This document shows, one piece after another, positions 55,423-63,927 of a stretch of 64,000 bases of DNA; the first letter of the stretch is position 1, and each line of letters opens with the position of its first letter. The translations under genes and the position numbers were made by a program. Origin of the DNA: Rheinheimera texasensis DSM 17496 (GTDB lineage Bacteria; Pseudomonadota; Gammaproteobacteria; Enterobacterales; Alteromonadaceae); NCBI RefSeq assembly GCF_000711985.1, contig NZ_JONU01000007.1, positions 682,001-746,000 on the forward strand, given 5' to 3'. The notes under the pieces were generated by a model, which searched no databases, was not told the origin of the DNA, and was given only the letters and a program-made list of their open reading frames with translations.

Positions 55423-55893
55423 TTACAGCGCTAACGATACACCATGCAGTAAGCAACAAGCCAGCACTCCGGCGACTATGTCGTCTGCCATCACACCAAG
55501 ACCGCCAGTGACATGCTGGTCAAAAAAGCGTACCGGCCATGGTTTGACAATATCCAGCAGCCGAAACAGACAAAAACCTGCCAGCAGCCATGGCCACTCC
55601 ACAGGCAAAGCCCACATGGTCAAGCCAAAACCCACCACTTCGTCGATAACGATACCGCCATGATCTTCGACACCTAAATCGCGGCTGGTGATTTCACTGA
55701 CATAAACCCCCAGCACCGTCAGCGCAACCAGCAACAATGCCGACCACAGCAGCGGTAGTTGCGCCAGCACGAACACTAACGGCAAAGCCGCCGCAGTACC
55801 AAAGGTACCGGGCGCCACCGGCGCCAGGCCTGAACCAAAGCCTGTCGCCACAATGTGTTGCCAGCGGCGCAGATTAAAGGGTTGTTTTTTCAT
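55423..55893 (-). CDS. pgpA: Phosphatidylglycerophosphatase A
   Basis: Inner-membrane enzyme removing the phosphate from phosphatidylglycerophosphate to make phosphatidylglycerol. 156 residues. Characteristic segments are GFGSGLAPVAPGTFGTAAALP, the DHGGIVIDEVVGF metal/phosphate site and RLLDIVKPWPVRFFDQ, with a late GVMADDIVAG. Start overlaps the thiL stop by one base (TGATG). thiL-pgpA is a conserved neighbour pair. Confidence 0.95.
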   Translation of the reverse strand: MKKQPFNLRRWQHIVATGFGSGLAPVAPGTFGTAAALPLVFVLAQLPLLWSALLLVALTVLGVYVSEITSRDLGVEDHGGIVIDEVVGFGLTMWALPVEWPWLLAGFCLFRLLDIVKPWPVRFFDQHVTGGLGVMADDIVAGVLACCLLHGVSLAL

Positions 55894-56852
55894 CAGAAAT
55901 GCTGATATCCGCTGTGCTGATAGTTAAATGGTTGATCCAGATGACGTAGTTCCAGTTTACCGGTCGCGCCGGTAATGCGGCCAATACAAGTAACAGGCAC
56001 CCCATAAGGCGACAATAACACTTCAAGGGAACCACGTTTATCTTCCGGCACTGTAAACAGCAGTTCGTAATCCTCACCGCCGGATAACGCGAACTGCAAC
56101 GCCTGTTGCCAGTCGCAGCTGTCTTTCAATGCCTGCGACATCGGGATTTTCGCCACATCGACAATAGCACCAGCGTTTGAACGTTTCAGGATATGCGGTA
56201 AGTCACCGCATAAACCATCTGAAATATCCATACAACTGCTGGCGATAGTGCGTAGCGCCTGCCCTATCGCCACCCGGGCTGTTGGATAATGAAAACGCTG
56301 CAAAATATGACCGCGATGTTTTTTGCTGACCTCTGCTTTGCCTTGCTCCACCTGCAAACCAAAAGCTGCGTCGCCTAAAGTGCCGGTCACATAGATATAA
56401 TCACCGGTTTTGGCGCCGGCGCGGCTCAGGGTTTTGCCCCGCGGCACTATGCCTTTGGCGCATAACGTCAAAGTCAATGGTCCTCGGGTGGTATCACCAC
56501 CAACCAACTGGCAATTGTAATAATCGGCGGTTTCACTCAGGCCTTCGGCAAAGGCCTTCAGCCATGCATCATCAACCGCCGGCAGCGTCAGCCCCAGCGA
56601 CAACCAGCAAGGCTCGGCCCCCATAGCTGCCAGATCGCTGACGTTGACTGCGACCAGTTTGTGGCCGAGTGAGCGCGGGTCGACATCAGGGAAAAAGTGC
56701 ACGCCTTGCACCATAGTGTCAGTAGTCACGACCAAATCAAAACCGTCGCGGACCTGGATCACGGCGCCATCATCGCCGACGCCAATACTGACGTCATTAC
56801 GCCGATAGCCGGAGCGGGCAAAACATTGTTCTATCAGTTCAAACTCGTGCAT
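55893..56852 (-). CDS. thiL: Thiamine-monophosphate kinase
   Basis: Phosphorylates thiamine monophosphate to the diphosphate cofactor. 319 residues from the ATG at 56852 (E. coli 325). The N-terminus MHEFELIEQCF and IGVGDDGAVI, then TTDTMVQGVHF, AVNVSDLAAMGA, QLVGGDTTRG and the C-terminal SGGEDYELLF are family landmarks. Unusually, no Shine-Dalgarno is present: the ATG follows directly after the six-T tail of a hairpin that fills the gap from nusB. A longer frame reaching into nusB is possible but lacks family support. Confidence 0.93.
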   Translation of the reverse strand: MHEFELIEQCFARSGYRRNDVSIGVGDDGAVIQVRDGFDLVVTTDTMVQGVHFFPDVDPRSLGHKLVAVNVSDLAAMGAEPCWLSLGLTLPAVDDAWLKAFAEGLSETADYYNCQLVGGDTTRGPLTLTLCAKGIVPRGKTLSRAGAKTGDYIYVTGTLGDAAFGLQVEQGKAEVSKKHRGHILQRFHYPTARVAIGQALRTIASSCMDISDGLCGDLPHILKRSNAGAIVDVAKIPMSQALKDSCDWQQALQFALSGGEDYELLFTVPEDKRGSLEVLLSPYGVPVTCIGRITGATGKLELRHLDQPFNYQHSGYQHF

Positions 56853-56875
56853 AAAAAAGCCGACTTTCGCCGGCT
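56853..56875 (-). terminator. Intrinsic terminator filling the nusB-thiL gap
   Basis: On the minus strand AGCCGGC, loop GAAA, GTCGGCT (seven pairs including one G-T) is followed by six T, and the next three bases are the thiL ATG. The whole 28-nt spacer is used. Confidence 0.75.
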
Positions 56876-56880
56876 CTCCA

Positions 56881-57294
56881 TCAGTTTGGTCGCAGTAGCC
56901 TGACTGCTTTATCGAGGATGCCGTTGACAAATTTATGACTGTCATCGGCGGCGAAGGCTTTGGCGAGTTCAATCGCTTCGTTGATCACCACTTTGTAGGG
57001 CACATCAGGACGGAACTTCAGTTCATAAGCCGACACCCGCAGGATGGCTTTTTCTACCAAATCAATTTCTTCAAACGGACGTTCAACAAACGGCTTTAAT
57101 GCATCGTCCAGTACGTTCAGATTGACTACGACACCGCGCAATAAATCCTGAAAAAATCCAACATCCAGATGTTTGGTATTTTGTTCCAGCAACAATTGTT
57201 GCTCGATATCACCTATCGGATTCTTGCTGACCTGCCAGCTATAAATCCCTTGAACAGCCAGTGAACGGGACTGACGACGTACATTCGGTTTCAT
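56881..57294 (-). CDS. nusB: Transcription antitermination factor NusB
   Basis: 137-residue all-helical RNA-binding protein that pairs with NusE (S10) at boxA to support rRNA antitermination. RRQSRSLAVQGIYSWQ near the N-terminus and PYKVVINEAIELAKAFAADDSHKFVNGILDKAV near the C-terminus are typical. AGGA lies 7 nt before the start. It follows ribH by 9 nt, the usual ribH-nusB arrangement, and is followed at once by an intrinsic terminator. Confidence 0.95.
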   Translation of the reverse strand: MKPNVRRQSRSLAVQGIYSWQVSKNPIGDIEQQLLLEQNTKHLDVGFFQDLLRGVVVNLNVLDDALKPFVERPFEEIDLVEKAILRVSAYELKFRPDVPYKVVINEAIELAKAFAADDSHKFVNGILDKAVRLLRPN

Positions 57295-57303
57295 GCAAAA
57301 ATC

Positions 57304-57768
57304 CTAGAGTTGAGCCAGAACGTTGACCATTTCCAGCGCAGAAGACGCAGCTTCCCCGCCTTTATTGCCCATTTTGGTACCGGCCCGTTCGATAGCCTGC
57401 TCGATACTTTCGACCGTCAGCACGCCAAAAGACACCGGTAAACCGTATTGCATCATGACCTGCGCAATACCTTTGGTGCATTCACCGGCAACGTATTCAA
57501 AGTGTGGAGTACCACCGCGGATCACTGCACCCAGTGCGATGATGGCATCATATTGTTTGCTGGCAGCGACTTTTTGCACTGCCAGTGGTAATTCAAAAGC
57601 ACCAGGGATCCGCACGACCGTAATATCGGCGTCGTCGACATTACCGACGCGCTTTAAGGTATCTACGGCACCGTCGAGCAGACTTTCGACGATAAAGCTG
57701 TTAAAACGCGCCACGACGATGGCAAACTTTTTTCCTTTGGCGGACAAGCCAGCTTCAATCACCTGCAT
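57304..57768 (-). CDS. ribH: 6,7-dimethyl-8-ribityllumazine synthase
   Basis: Condenses the pyrimidine intermediate with dihydroxybutanone phosphate, the penultimate step of riboflavin synthesis; it forms a 60-mer capsid. 154 residues, with [44 protein letters not shown] and [31 protein letters not shown] as conserved parts. GAGGA lies upstream. A hairpin lies between ribBX and this gene. Confidence 0.96.
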   Translation of the reverse strand: MQVIEAGLSAKGKKFAIVVARFNSFIVESLLDGAVDTLKRVGNVDDADITVVRIPGAFELPLAVQKVAASKQYDAIIALGAVIRGGTPHFEYVAGECTKGIAQVMMQYGLPVSFGVLTVESIEQAIERAGTKMGNKGGEAASSALEMVNVLAQL

Positions 57769-57798
57769 CGGAGATCCTCTTTTATGAAGTACTTTGTG

Positions 57799-57834
57799 AA
57801 AAAGGCCGCATATGATAGCACAAGTGCGGCCTTT
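57799..57834 (-). terminator. Hairpin/attenuator between ribBX and ribH
   Basis: AAAGGCCGCA pairs with TGCGGCCTTT (10 bp, 14-base loop) and the minus-strand tail gives five T before CAC. The U-tract is short, so partial termination or a processing site are both possible. Confidence 0.5.
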
Positions 57835-57855
57835 GCCATCCTGCTTTTATTCAGC

Positions 57856-58965
57856 TTATTCTGAAACGTAATCGACCACTTCCAGACCAAAACCGGACAA
57901 GGCGTGATAACGCTTCGGTTGACTGAGTAAGCGCATTTTTTTCACGCCAAGACTGGCCAGAATTTGTGAGCCCACGCCGACATTGCGGCTGGTACCTTTC
58001 CAGGCTGCAGCTCTGGGTTTTTCACCGCGGTCTTCTGCAGCAAAATATTCCACAGTGCGGATTAAATCGTCGGTAGATTCCTGTTTACCTAATAGCACCA
58101 GCACACCGCCCTCTTGCTGAATACGTTCCATCGCGCACTGCAGCGAAAAACTGCGATTTGCGCCACGGTTGGACAACAGCAAATCGCTGAACGTGTCGTG
58201 CAGATGCACCCGTACCAGGGTAGGCTGCTCTGCGTTGATCTCGCCTTTAACCAGCGCAAAATGCAGCTGATTGTCGATGGTGTCACGGAATGTCACCAGC
58301 TCAAAATCACCAGCCGCAGTGGGCAAATTGCAGCGCGCGACCTGCTCAATGGTCGTTTCATTTAAATTGCGGTATTCGATTAAGTCGGCAATTGTGCCGA
58401 TTTTGATGCCATGCTTGGCGGCAAATTTTTCTAAATCCGGCCGGCGTGACATAGTCCCGTCTTCGTTAAGGATTTCGACAATCATCGCGGCCGGTTCAAG
58501 GCCTGCTAACCGGGCTAAATCACAACCTGCTTCGGTATGACCTGCCCGCACTAATACACCACCATCCTGCGCCATCAATGGGAAGATATGACCCGGCTGC
58601 ACAATGTCCGCAGGTTTGGCATCGCGCGCCACAGCGGCTTTGACGGTACGGGCACGGTCGGCGGCTGAAATACCGGTGGTGACGCCTTCCGCCGCTTCAA
58701 TTGACACGGTAAAAGCAGTGGAAAATGGCGACTTGTTTTTATCAACCATTAACTGTAAATCGAGTTGCTTGCAGCGCTGGCGTGTCAGCGTCAGACAAAT
58801 CAGGCCACGGCCATGCGTCGCCATAAAATTGACCGCATCCGGCGTGACGTATTCGGCAGCCATCACCAAATCGCCTTCGTTTTCACGGTCCTCGTCATCC
58901 ATCAGGATCACCATTTTGCCGTTACGGATATCATCGATAATTTCGGCTGGGGTATTTAATTGCAT
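57856..58965 (-). CDS. ribB: 3,4-dihydroxy-2-butanone-4-phosphate synthase with degenerate RibA domain (RibBX type)
   Basis: 369 residues. The N-terminal domain (about 1-200) is a complete DHBP synthase: [39 protein letters not shown] and [17 protein letters not shown]. The C-terminal domain resembles GTP cyclohydrolase II but lacks its zinc cysteines (the usual CLTGDxxGSxRCDC stretch reads [18 protein letters not shown]). So it should not open GTP; a separate RibA is expected elsewhere. This fusion is known in Proteobacteria as RibBX. The start has GAGGA about 7 nt upstream. It lies 47 nt after ribE. Confidence 0.93.
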   Translation of the reverse strand: MQLNTPAEIIDDIRNGKMVILMDDEDRENEGDLVMAAEYVTPDAVNFMATHGRGLICLTLTRQRCKQLDLQLMVDKNKSPFSTAFTVSIEAAEGVTTGISAADRARTVKAAVARDAKPADIVQPGHIFPLMAQDGGVLVRAGHTEAGCDLARLAGLEPAAMIVEILNEDGTMSRRPDLEKFAAKHGIKIGTIADLIEYRNLNETTIEQVARCNLPTAAGDFELVTFRDTIDNQLHFALVKGEINAEQPTLVRVHLHDTFSDLLLSNRGANRSFSLQCAMERIQQEGGVLVLLGKQESTDDLIRTVEYFAAEDRGEKPRAAAWKGTSRNVGVGSQILASLGVKKMRLLSQPKRYHALSGFGLEVVDYVSE

Positions 58966-59012
58966 CTCAAATCCTCGGGTACAGGGTTTAATCTTGCCGA
59001 TCAGGGCAAGAC

Positions 59013-59666
59013 TCAGAGAAAACCGCTTTGTTGTAATAAGTTCATGGTGACAGTGGATGCAGGTGCAGTCTGCTGCCGGCCTTGCAATAAGCGTTCGAGA
59101 TAGCGGGCCAGCAAATCTACTTCGAGATGGACTTTGCTGCCGGCTTTAAGCTGCTGGATTGTGGTTTCACGAGCGGTATGCGGCACGATTGTAAGCCGAA
59201 AACCATCACTGGTTAATTCATTGACCGTGAGGCTCACCCCATCAATAGTCACTGAGCCTTTTTCGGCGATATACCGACTAAGCTCCGGCGGCGACTGCAG
59301 ATAAATTTGCCAGCTCTGGCCGGTTTTCTCGACTTGACTGACCAGCGCAATCCCATCCACATGGCCGCTGACCAGATGGCCGCCTAACCGCGTAGTGGGC
59401 AACAAGGCTTTTTCCAGATTAATGCGCTGGCCGGTTTGATAACTGCCAAACAGCGTGCGGCTTAAAGTTTCGCCTGACACGTCAGCGCTGAAACTGTTGG
59501 CACCGAGCATAGTGACTGTCAGGCAGACGCCATTGCTGGCGATACTGTCGCCTAATTTAACGTCGGAAAAATCCAGCGTGTCACTGTGAATAGTGAGCCT
59601 GGCATCCTGGCCGCTACGCTGAATAACGCTGATTTGGCCCGTTGCTTCAATAATGCCGGTAAACAT
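59013..59666 (-). CDS. ribE: Riboflavin synthase alpha chain
   Basis: Dismutates two lumazine molecules to riboflavin and the pyrimidine. 217 residues in two similar barrels: [12 protein letters not shown] opens the first, with [11 protein letters not shown]; the second has [12 protein letters not shown] and [18 protein letters not shown] lies 5 nt before the ATG. It follows ribD by 9 nt, so is co-transcribed. Confidence 0.96.
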   Translation of the reverse strand: MFTGIIEATGQISVIQRSGQDARLTIHSDTLDFSDVKLGDSIASNGVCLTVTMLGANSFSADVSGETLSRTLFGSYQTGQRINLEKALLPTTRLGGHLVSGHVDGIALVSQVEKTGQSWQIYLQSPPELSRYIAEKGSVTIDGVSLTVNELTSDGFRLTIVPHTARETTIQQLKAGSKVHLEVDLLARYLERLLQGRQQTAPASTVTMNLLQQSGFL

Positions 59667-59675
59667 AATGCTTCC

Positions 59676-60821
59676 TCAGCGTTTTGGCTTTGTGTTGGTA
59701 TTAAATGATGCGGTGAGCCGCAGATCGTCACCTATCCGGCGTACATCCTGCCACTGCCAACGCGGCGCTTGTTGCAGCGAACTGAGGCCACCGGCCTTCA
59801 ACATCGGCTTTGCGTCCGCCCCCAATAACATCGGCGCCTGGTACAGTACCAGTTCGTTGATGAGATGTTGCTGCCAGAATGAAGTTGCCAGTGTGCTACC
59901 TGCCTCGACCCACAAAGTATTAATCGGATAATCGGCTAAGGCCTGTAATAAAGCTCCGAGATCAAACTGCCCCACTGCATCAAGTCCGAGCCGCAACCGA
60001 CTGACTTTTGCAACAGCGGCCGGCACAAGTTCAGGCCACTCGTCGGCGGGGCCGGCGTGACAGAGCAGAATATCGCCGCCTTGCTGAAACAGTGGTTCAG
60101 CGCCAGTCAGACGACAACGACGGTCCAAAATCACCCGAAGAGGCTGGCGTAATTGGCCCTGCTCTAACGGCGTGACAGCTACCGAGCGCACGTTTAATAG
60201 GGCTTTGTCCATTTTGACTGTTTCAGCAGTCGAGAGAATGGCGCAACTTTGCGCCCGCCAGAGTTGCACATCTTCACGGGCAGCGGCTCCGGTCAGCCAT
60301 TGGCTTTCACCATTGGCAAGCGCCACTTTGCCGTCTGTGCTGCAGGCTAGCTTCAGTTGCACGTAAGGTAGTTTTGTCCGCATTTTGTGCAAAAAGCCCG
60401 GATTCAGCGCTTCCGCCTGCGTGTCCAACAAGCCAACATCGACCTGAATGCCGGCTGCGCTGAGCCGCTCGACGCCAGTGCCTGCCACTTTAGGATTTGG
60501 GTCCAGCATGGCCACAACCACCCGTTCTAATCCGGCAGCAATTAAAGCATCGGCGCACGGCGGGGTGCGGCCAAAATGGCTGCAGGGTTCCAGTGTGACA
60601 TAAGCGGTGGCGCCTTTTGCGGCATCAGCGGCCTGACGTAATGCAAAAACCTCGGCATGCGGCCCGCCAGCCTGACGATGATAACCTTCCCCTACGACCT
60701 CGCCATCTTTGACAATGACACAGCCAACGTTCGGATTAGGCGGCGTGGTGAAGCGCCCGAGAAAGGCAAGCTCAAAGGCCCGCTGCATAAATTGATGATC
60801 GGACTCTGAAAATGCCGTCAT
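59676..60821 (-). CDS. ribD: Bifunctional pyrimidine deaminase/reductase RibD
   Basis: Catalyses two riboflavin steps: deamination then NADPH reduction of the pyrimidine. 381 residues. The deaminase domain (about 1-145) has the zinc motif [13 protein letters not shown] and [18 protein letters not shown]; the reductase domain (about 150-375) contains [22 protein letters not shown] and [12 protein letters not shown]. It starts in an ATGA overlap with nrdR. Confidence 0.95.
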   Translation of the reverse strand: MTAFSESDHQFMQRAFELAFLGRFTTPPNPNVGCVIVKDGEVVGEGYHRQAGGPHAEVFALRQAADAAKGATAYVTLEPCSHFGRTPPCADALIAAGLERVVVAMLDPNPKVAGTGVERLSAAGIQVDVGLLDTQAEALNPGFLHKMRTKLPYVQLKLACSTDGKVALANGESQWLTGAAAREDVQLWRAQSCAILSTAETVKMDKALLNVRSVAVTPLEQGQLRQPLRVILDRRCRLTGAEPLFQQGGDILLCHAGPADEWPELVPAAVAKVSRLRLGLDAVGQFDLGALLQALADYPINTLWVEAGSTLATSFWQQHLINELVLYQAPMLLGADAKPMLKAGGLSSLQQAPRWQWQDVRRIGDDLRLTASFNTNTKPKR

Positions 60822-61276
60822 GTCGGATCGTCTCCTAGCCGGGCAATTTCTTCGCCAAATTCACGAATATCTTTAAAGGAACGATATACAGAGGCAAAAC
60901 GCACATAGGCGACTTTATCCAGCAACAGCAATTGTTCCATGATTAAATGACCAATCATTTCACTTTGCACTTCGCGCTCGCCGGTTGCCCGCAGCTGGGA
61001 TTCGACTTTGCTGATCAGCGATTCAATATCTTCAGTCGGAACCGGCCGTTTTTCCAGCGAACGCTGCAGGCCACTGCGCAGTTTGTCTTCATTGTAGGGT
61101 TCACGTGAGCCATCACGCTTGATGATCCGGGGCATCACCAGTTCAGCGGCTTCAAAGGTGGTAAAACGTTCGTGGCAGGCAGTACATTCCCGCCGCCGTC
61201 TGACCTGATAACCATCGGCAACCAGACGGGAGTCGATAACTTTGGTATCGTCCGCCCGGCAAAAAGGACAAAACAC
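60818..61276 (-). CDS. nrdR: Transcriptional repressor NrdR
   Basis: Zinc-ribbon/ATP-cone repressor of ribonucleotide reductase genes. 152 residues from a GTG at 61276 chosen because AGGAG lies 7 nt upstream and the N-terminus then reads MFCPFC. Zinc ligands are C3, C6, C31 and C34; the ATP-cone spans about 49-139 ([16 protein letters not shown]). Adjacency to ribD is conserved widely. A terminator lies just upstream, so its promoter may sit in or after it. Confidence 0.94.
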   Translation of the reverse strand: MFCPFCRADDTKVIDSRLVADGYQVRRRRECTACHERFTTFEAAELVMPRIIKRDGSREPYNEDKLRSGLQRSLEKRPVPTEDIESLISKVESQLRATGEREVQSEMIGHLIMEQLLLLDKVAYVRFASVYRSFKDIREFGEEIARLGDDPT

Positions 61277-61289
61277 TGGCCTTCTCCTG

Positions 61290-61318
61290 AAAAAACAATG
61301 GCCGCGAAAGGCGGCCAT
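61290..61318 (-). terminator. Intrinsic terminator of glyA
   Basis: A perfect 8-bp stem ATGGCCGC/GCGGCCAT with a five-base loop is followed on the minus strand by TGTTTTTT. It lies 44 nt after glyA and ends just before the nrdR ribosome site. Confidence 0.85.
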
Positions 61319-61362
61319 CATATCACTTCAGCCTGACGGCTGTCAGGCTGCGGCGCCTAAAC

Positions 61363-62616
61363 TTATGCGTAAACCGGGAAACCCGCACACAAGTTAGAAA
61401 CCTTCGCCCGCACTTTTTCGATCACTGCGGCGTCGCCACGGCTGTCCAGTACGTCACAAATCAGGTTCGCAACCGTTTGCGCTTCGGCTTCTTTAAAACC
61501 ACGACGCGTAATAGCAGGAGTTCCGATGCGCAGACCTGAAGTCACAAATGGTGAACGCGGGTCATTTGGCACAGAGTTTTTGTTCACGGTGATGTGCGAT
61601 TGACCTAACCACGCATCCGCTTCTTTACCTGTGATGTCTTTGTCAATCAGGTCCATCAGGAACAAGTGGTTTTGGGTGCCGCCAGAGACGATTTTGTAGC
61701 CACGAGCTTTCATCGCATCACACATAGCGACAGCGTTTTTCAACACTTGTTGCTGGTAAGTTTTGAACTCTGGCTGTAACGCTTCTAAAAACGCCACAGC
61801 TTTGGCTGCGATCACATGCATCAGAGGACCACCCTGGCCCCCCGGGAATACCGCAGAATTCAGTTTCTTTTCAATTTCTTCGTTTTTACGCGCCAAAATC
61901 AGGCCACCGCGTGGGCCAGCCAGCGTTTTGTGTGTGGTCGTGGTGACGACGTCAGCGATTGGCACCGGATTTGGATACAGACCCGCAGCAACTAAACCTG
62001 CTACGTGCGCCATGTCGACCATCAGGTAAGCACCGACTTTGTCGGCGATATCACGGAAACGTTGCCAATCCACGATGCCTGAATAAGCCGAGAAACCAGC
62101 GATGATCAGTTTTGGTTTATGCTCCAGTGCTAAAGCTTCGGCTTGATCATAATCAATCACGCCAGTTTCAGGGTGCAGGCCGTACTGTACAGCTTTGTAC
62201 AGCTTACCTGATGAACTGACTGTTGCGCCGTGAGTCAGGTGACCACCGTGCGCCAGACTCATGCCGAGGATAGTGTCGCCAGCATTTAACAGCGCCAGAA
62301 ACACCGCTGAGTTTGCCTGAGAACCTGAATGTGGCTGAACGTTCGCGTAATCAGCACCAAACAATTCTTTCGCGCGAGAGATAGCTAAATCTTCTGCGAT
62401 ATCAACGAATTCACAGCCACCGTAGTAGCGTTTGTGCGGGTAACCTTCTGCATATTTGTTGGTCAGCTGTGAACCCTGGGCCTGCAGAACTCGTGGGCTG
62501 CAGTAGTTCTCAGAAGCGATCAACTCAATGTGATCTTCCTGACGCTGAGTTTCATCAACAATAGCTTGCCATAATTGTGGATCAAAATCGGCAATCGACA
62601 TTTCACGCTTTAACAT
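61363..62616 (-). CDS. glyA: Serine hydroxymethyltransferase
   Basis: PLP enzyme that interconverts serine and glycine, feeding methylene-tetrahydrofolate. 417 residues, as in E. coli, starting [24 protein letters not shown] precedes the ATG at 62616. Conserved: [40 protein letters not shown] and the PLP lysine in [14 protein letters not shown]. Upstream lie tandem Met-box-like octamers. Its own terminator separates it from nrdR. Confidence 0.97.
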   Translation of the reverse strand: MLKREMSIADFDPQLWQAIVDETQRQEDHIELIASENYCSPRVLQAQGSQLTNKYAEGYPHKRYYGGCEFVDIAEDLAISRAKELFGADYANVQPHSGSQANSAVFLALLNAGDTILGMSLAHGGHLTHGATVSSSGKLYKAVQYGLHPETGVIDYDQAEALALEHKPKLIIAGFSAYSGIVDWQRFRDIADKVGAYLMVDMAHVAGLVAAGLYPNPVPIADVVTTTTHKTLAGPRGGLILARKNEEIEKKLNSAVFPGGQGGPLMHVIAAKAVAFLEALQPEFKTYQQQVLKNAVAMCDAMKARGYKIVSGGTQNHLFLMDLIDKDITGKEADAWLGQSHITVNKNSVPNDPRSPFVTSGLRIGTPAITRRGFKEAEAQTVANLICDVLDSRGDAAVIEKVRAKVSNLCAGFPVYA

Positions 62617-62706
62617 GGTTTCTCCTGCTTTGGCACAGTCGCAAATTAAGATACAAAAACTGCGCGGTATGATACACCTGTTAAGGTCAGTCTGCACTGC
62701 AAAATT

Positions 62707-62722
62707 AGACGTCTGAACATCT
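62707..62722 (-). promoter_or_regulatory. Met-box-like (MetJ) operator before glyA
   Basis: A perfect MetJ half-box AGACGTCT (62707-62714) is flanked by the octamer GAACATCT (62715-62722, 5 of 8 on the plus strand), with a weaker third (ACATGCAT). MetJ binds adjacent 8-bp boxes with SAM as corepressor. The site lies about 91-106 nt before the glyA ATG. The glyA promoter itself is not clear (TATCAT at 62669-62674 on the minus strand is one candidate -10). Confidence 0.4.
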
Positions 62723-62813
62723 ACATGCATTCATTCTGTGGCAGATCAGAGCAGTTTAGAGTGCGGCAAACAACAGCTATCGGATCTTTTACACTTTAAC
62801 TTGCAAGCGACAC

Positions 62814-62841
62814 TTTACAGTTAGCTTTTTCTGATTATGAT
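62814..62841 (+). promoter_or_regulatory. dinB promoter
   Basis: TTTACA (62814-62819) and TATGAT (62836-62841) are separated by 16 nt, each matching consensus at five positions. Transcription would start near 62848, inside the LexA box. Confidence 0.65.
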
Positions 62842-62843
62842 AA

Positions 62844-62859
62844 CTGTATACATATACAG
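62844..62859. promoter_or_regulatory. LexA (SOS) box of dinB
   Basis: CTGTATACATATACAG fits the gammaproteobacterial LexA consensus CTGTATATATATACAG with a single base different in the 10-nt spacer and both outer CTG/CAG arms intact. It overlaps the predicted transcription start and ends 12 nt before the dinB ATG. Confidence 0.92.
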
Positions 62860-62871
62860 TTCAATTGAATC

Positions 62872-63927
62872 ATGCGCAAAATTATTCATATCGACATGGA
62901 TTGTTTTTTTGCCGCCGTCGAAATGCGGGACAATCCGGCCTGGCGACAAGTACCCCTAGCAATTGGTGGCAGCAGGACAGAACGGGGCGTGATTAGTACC
63001 TGTAACTACCCGGCCCGTGCTTTTGGCGTACGTTCAGCAATGCCGACAGGGCAAGCGTTTAAGCTGTGCCCACAGCTGGTACTGGTCCCTGGTAATATGG
63101 AAAAATATAAAGCTGTCAGTACCAGCATTCAGGCTATTTTTCATCGATATACTGACAAAGTCGAACCACTCTCGTTAGATGAAGCTTATCTTGACGTGTC
63201 CGAATGCGACTTGTTCCAAGGTAGTGCCACCCGAATAGCTGAACATATTCGCCAGACCATTTTTCAGGAAACCGGCCTGACGGCTTCAGCTGGTGTTGCA
63301 CCAAACAAGTTTCTGGCAAAAATTGCCAGTGACGAGAATAAACCTGACGGTATGTTTGTGATCCCACCGGAGCAGGTCAGTGGCTTTGTTGCTCATCTGC
63401 AGCTACGCAAAATTCCTGGTGTTGGGCAAAAAACAGCAGAAAAACTGGCCAAATTCGGCCTGCATCGCTGTAGCGATGTCCAAAATGCAGATCTGACTTT
63501 GTTAGTCAGGGAGTTCGGCAGTTTTGCAGAAGTGTTGTTAGAGCGCAGTCAGGGAATTGATCATCGTGCTGTTCACACAGATCGCGAAAGAAAGTCAGTC
63601 GCGGTGGAGCAAACTTTCAGTCAGGATTTAAATAAACCTGAGCAAGGCTTGCAACCCCTTGCAGATATGTATCAAAAGTTATTGCGTCGCATAGAGCGCT
63701 GCGGTGCGCAGGAGCATATCCACAAAGTTGGGATTAAACTGAAATTTCAGGATTTCCATCAAACCACCATAGAGCGACAACACCCTGAGCTTTGCTTTCA
63801 GTTGCTACAGCAGTTATTGACACAAGCCTGGCTCCGGGGTCAGGGCAAAGCAGTACGGCTGGTCGGGATCCATGTTGGTTTAAAAAGTCAGGCAGAGCAG
63901 GCTCAATTGGATCTGGATTGGCAATAA
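62872..63927 (+). CDS. dinB: DNA polymerase IV
   Basis: Y-family translesion polymerase, error-prone and beta-clamp-dependent. 351 residues (E. coli 351). Catalytic carboxylates D8 (HIDMDCFFAAVE) and D103/E104 (SLDEAYLDVS); the helix-hairpin-helix segment RKIPGVGQKTAEKLAKFG; and a C-terminal little-finger domain ending in a clamp-binding QAQLDLDW. No strong Shine-Dalgarno is visible before the ATG. Under LexA control by the box upstream. The last 73 nt of the window carry no gene. Confidence 0.96.
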   Translation: MRKIIHIDMDCFFAAVEMRDNPAWRQVPLAIGGSRTERGVISTCNYPARAFGVRSAMPTGQAFKLCPQLVLVPGNMEKYKAVSTSIQAIFHRYTDKVEPLSLDEAYLDVSECDLFQGSATRIAEHIRQTIFQETGLTASAGVAPNKFLAKIASDENKPDGMFVIPPEQVSGFVAHLQLRKIPGVGQKTAEKLAKFGLHRCSDVQNADLTLLVREFGSFAEVLLERSQGIDHRAVHTDRERKSVAVEQTFSQDLNKPEQGLQPLADMYQKLLRRIERCGAQEHIHKVGIKLKFQDFHQTTIERQHPELCFQLLQQLLTQAWLRGQGKAVRLVGIHVGLKSQAEQAQLDLDWQ

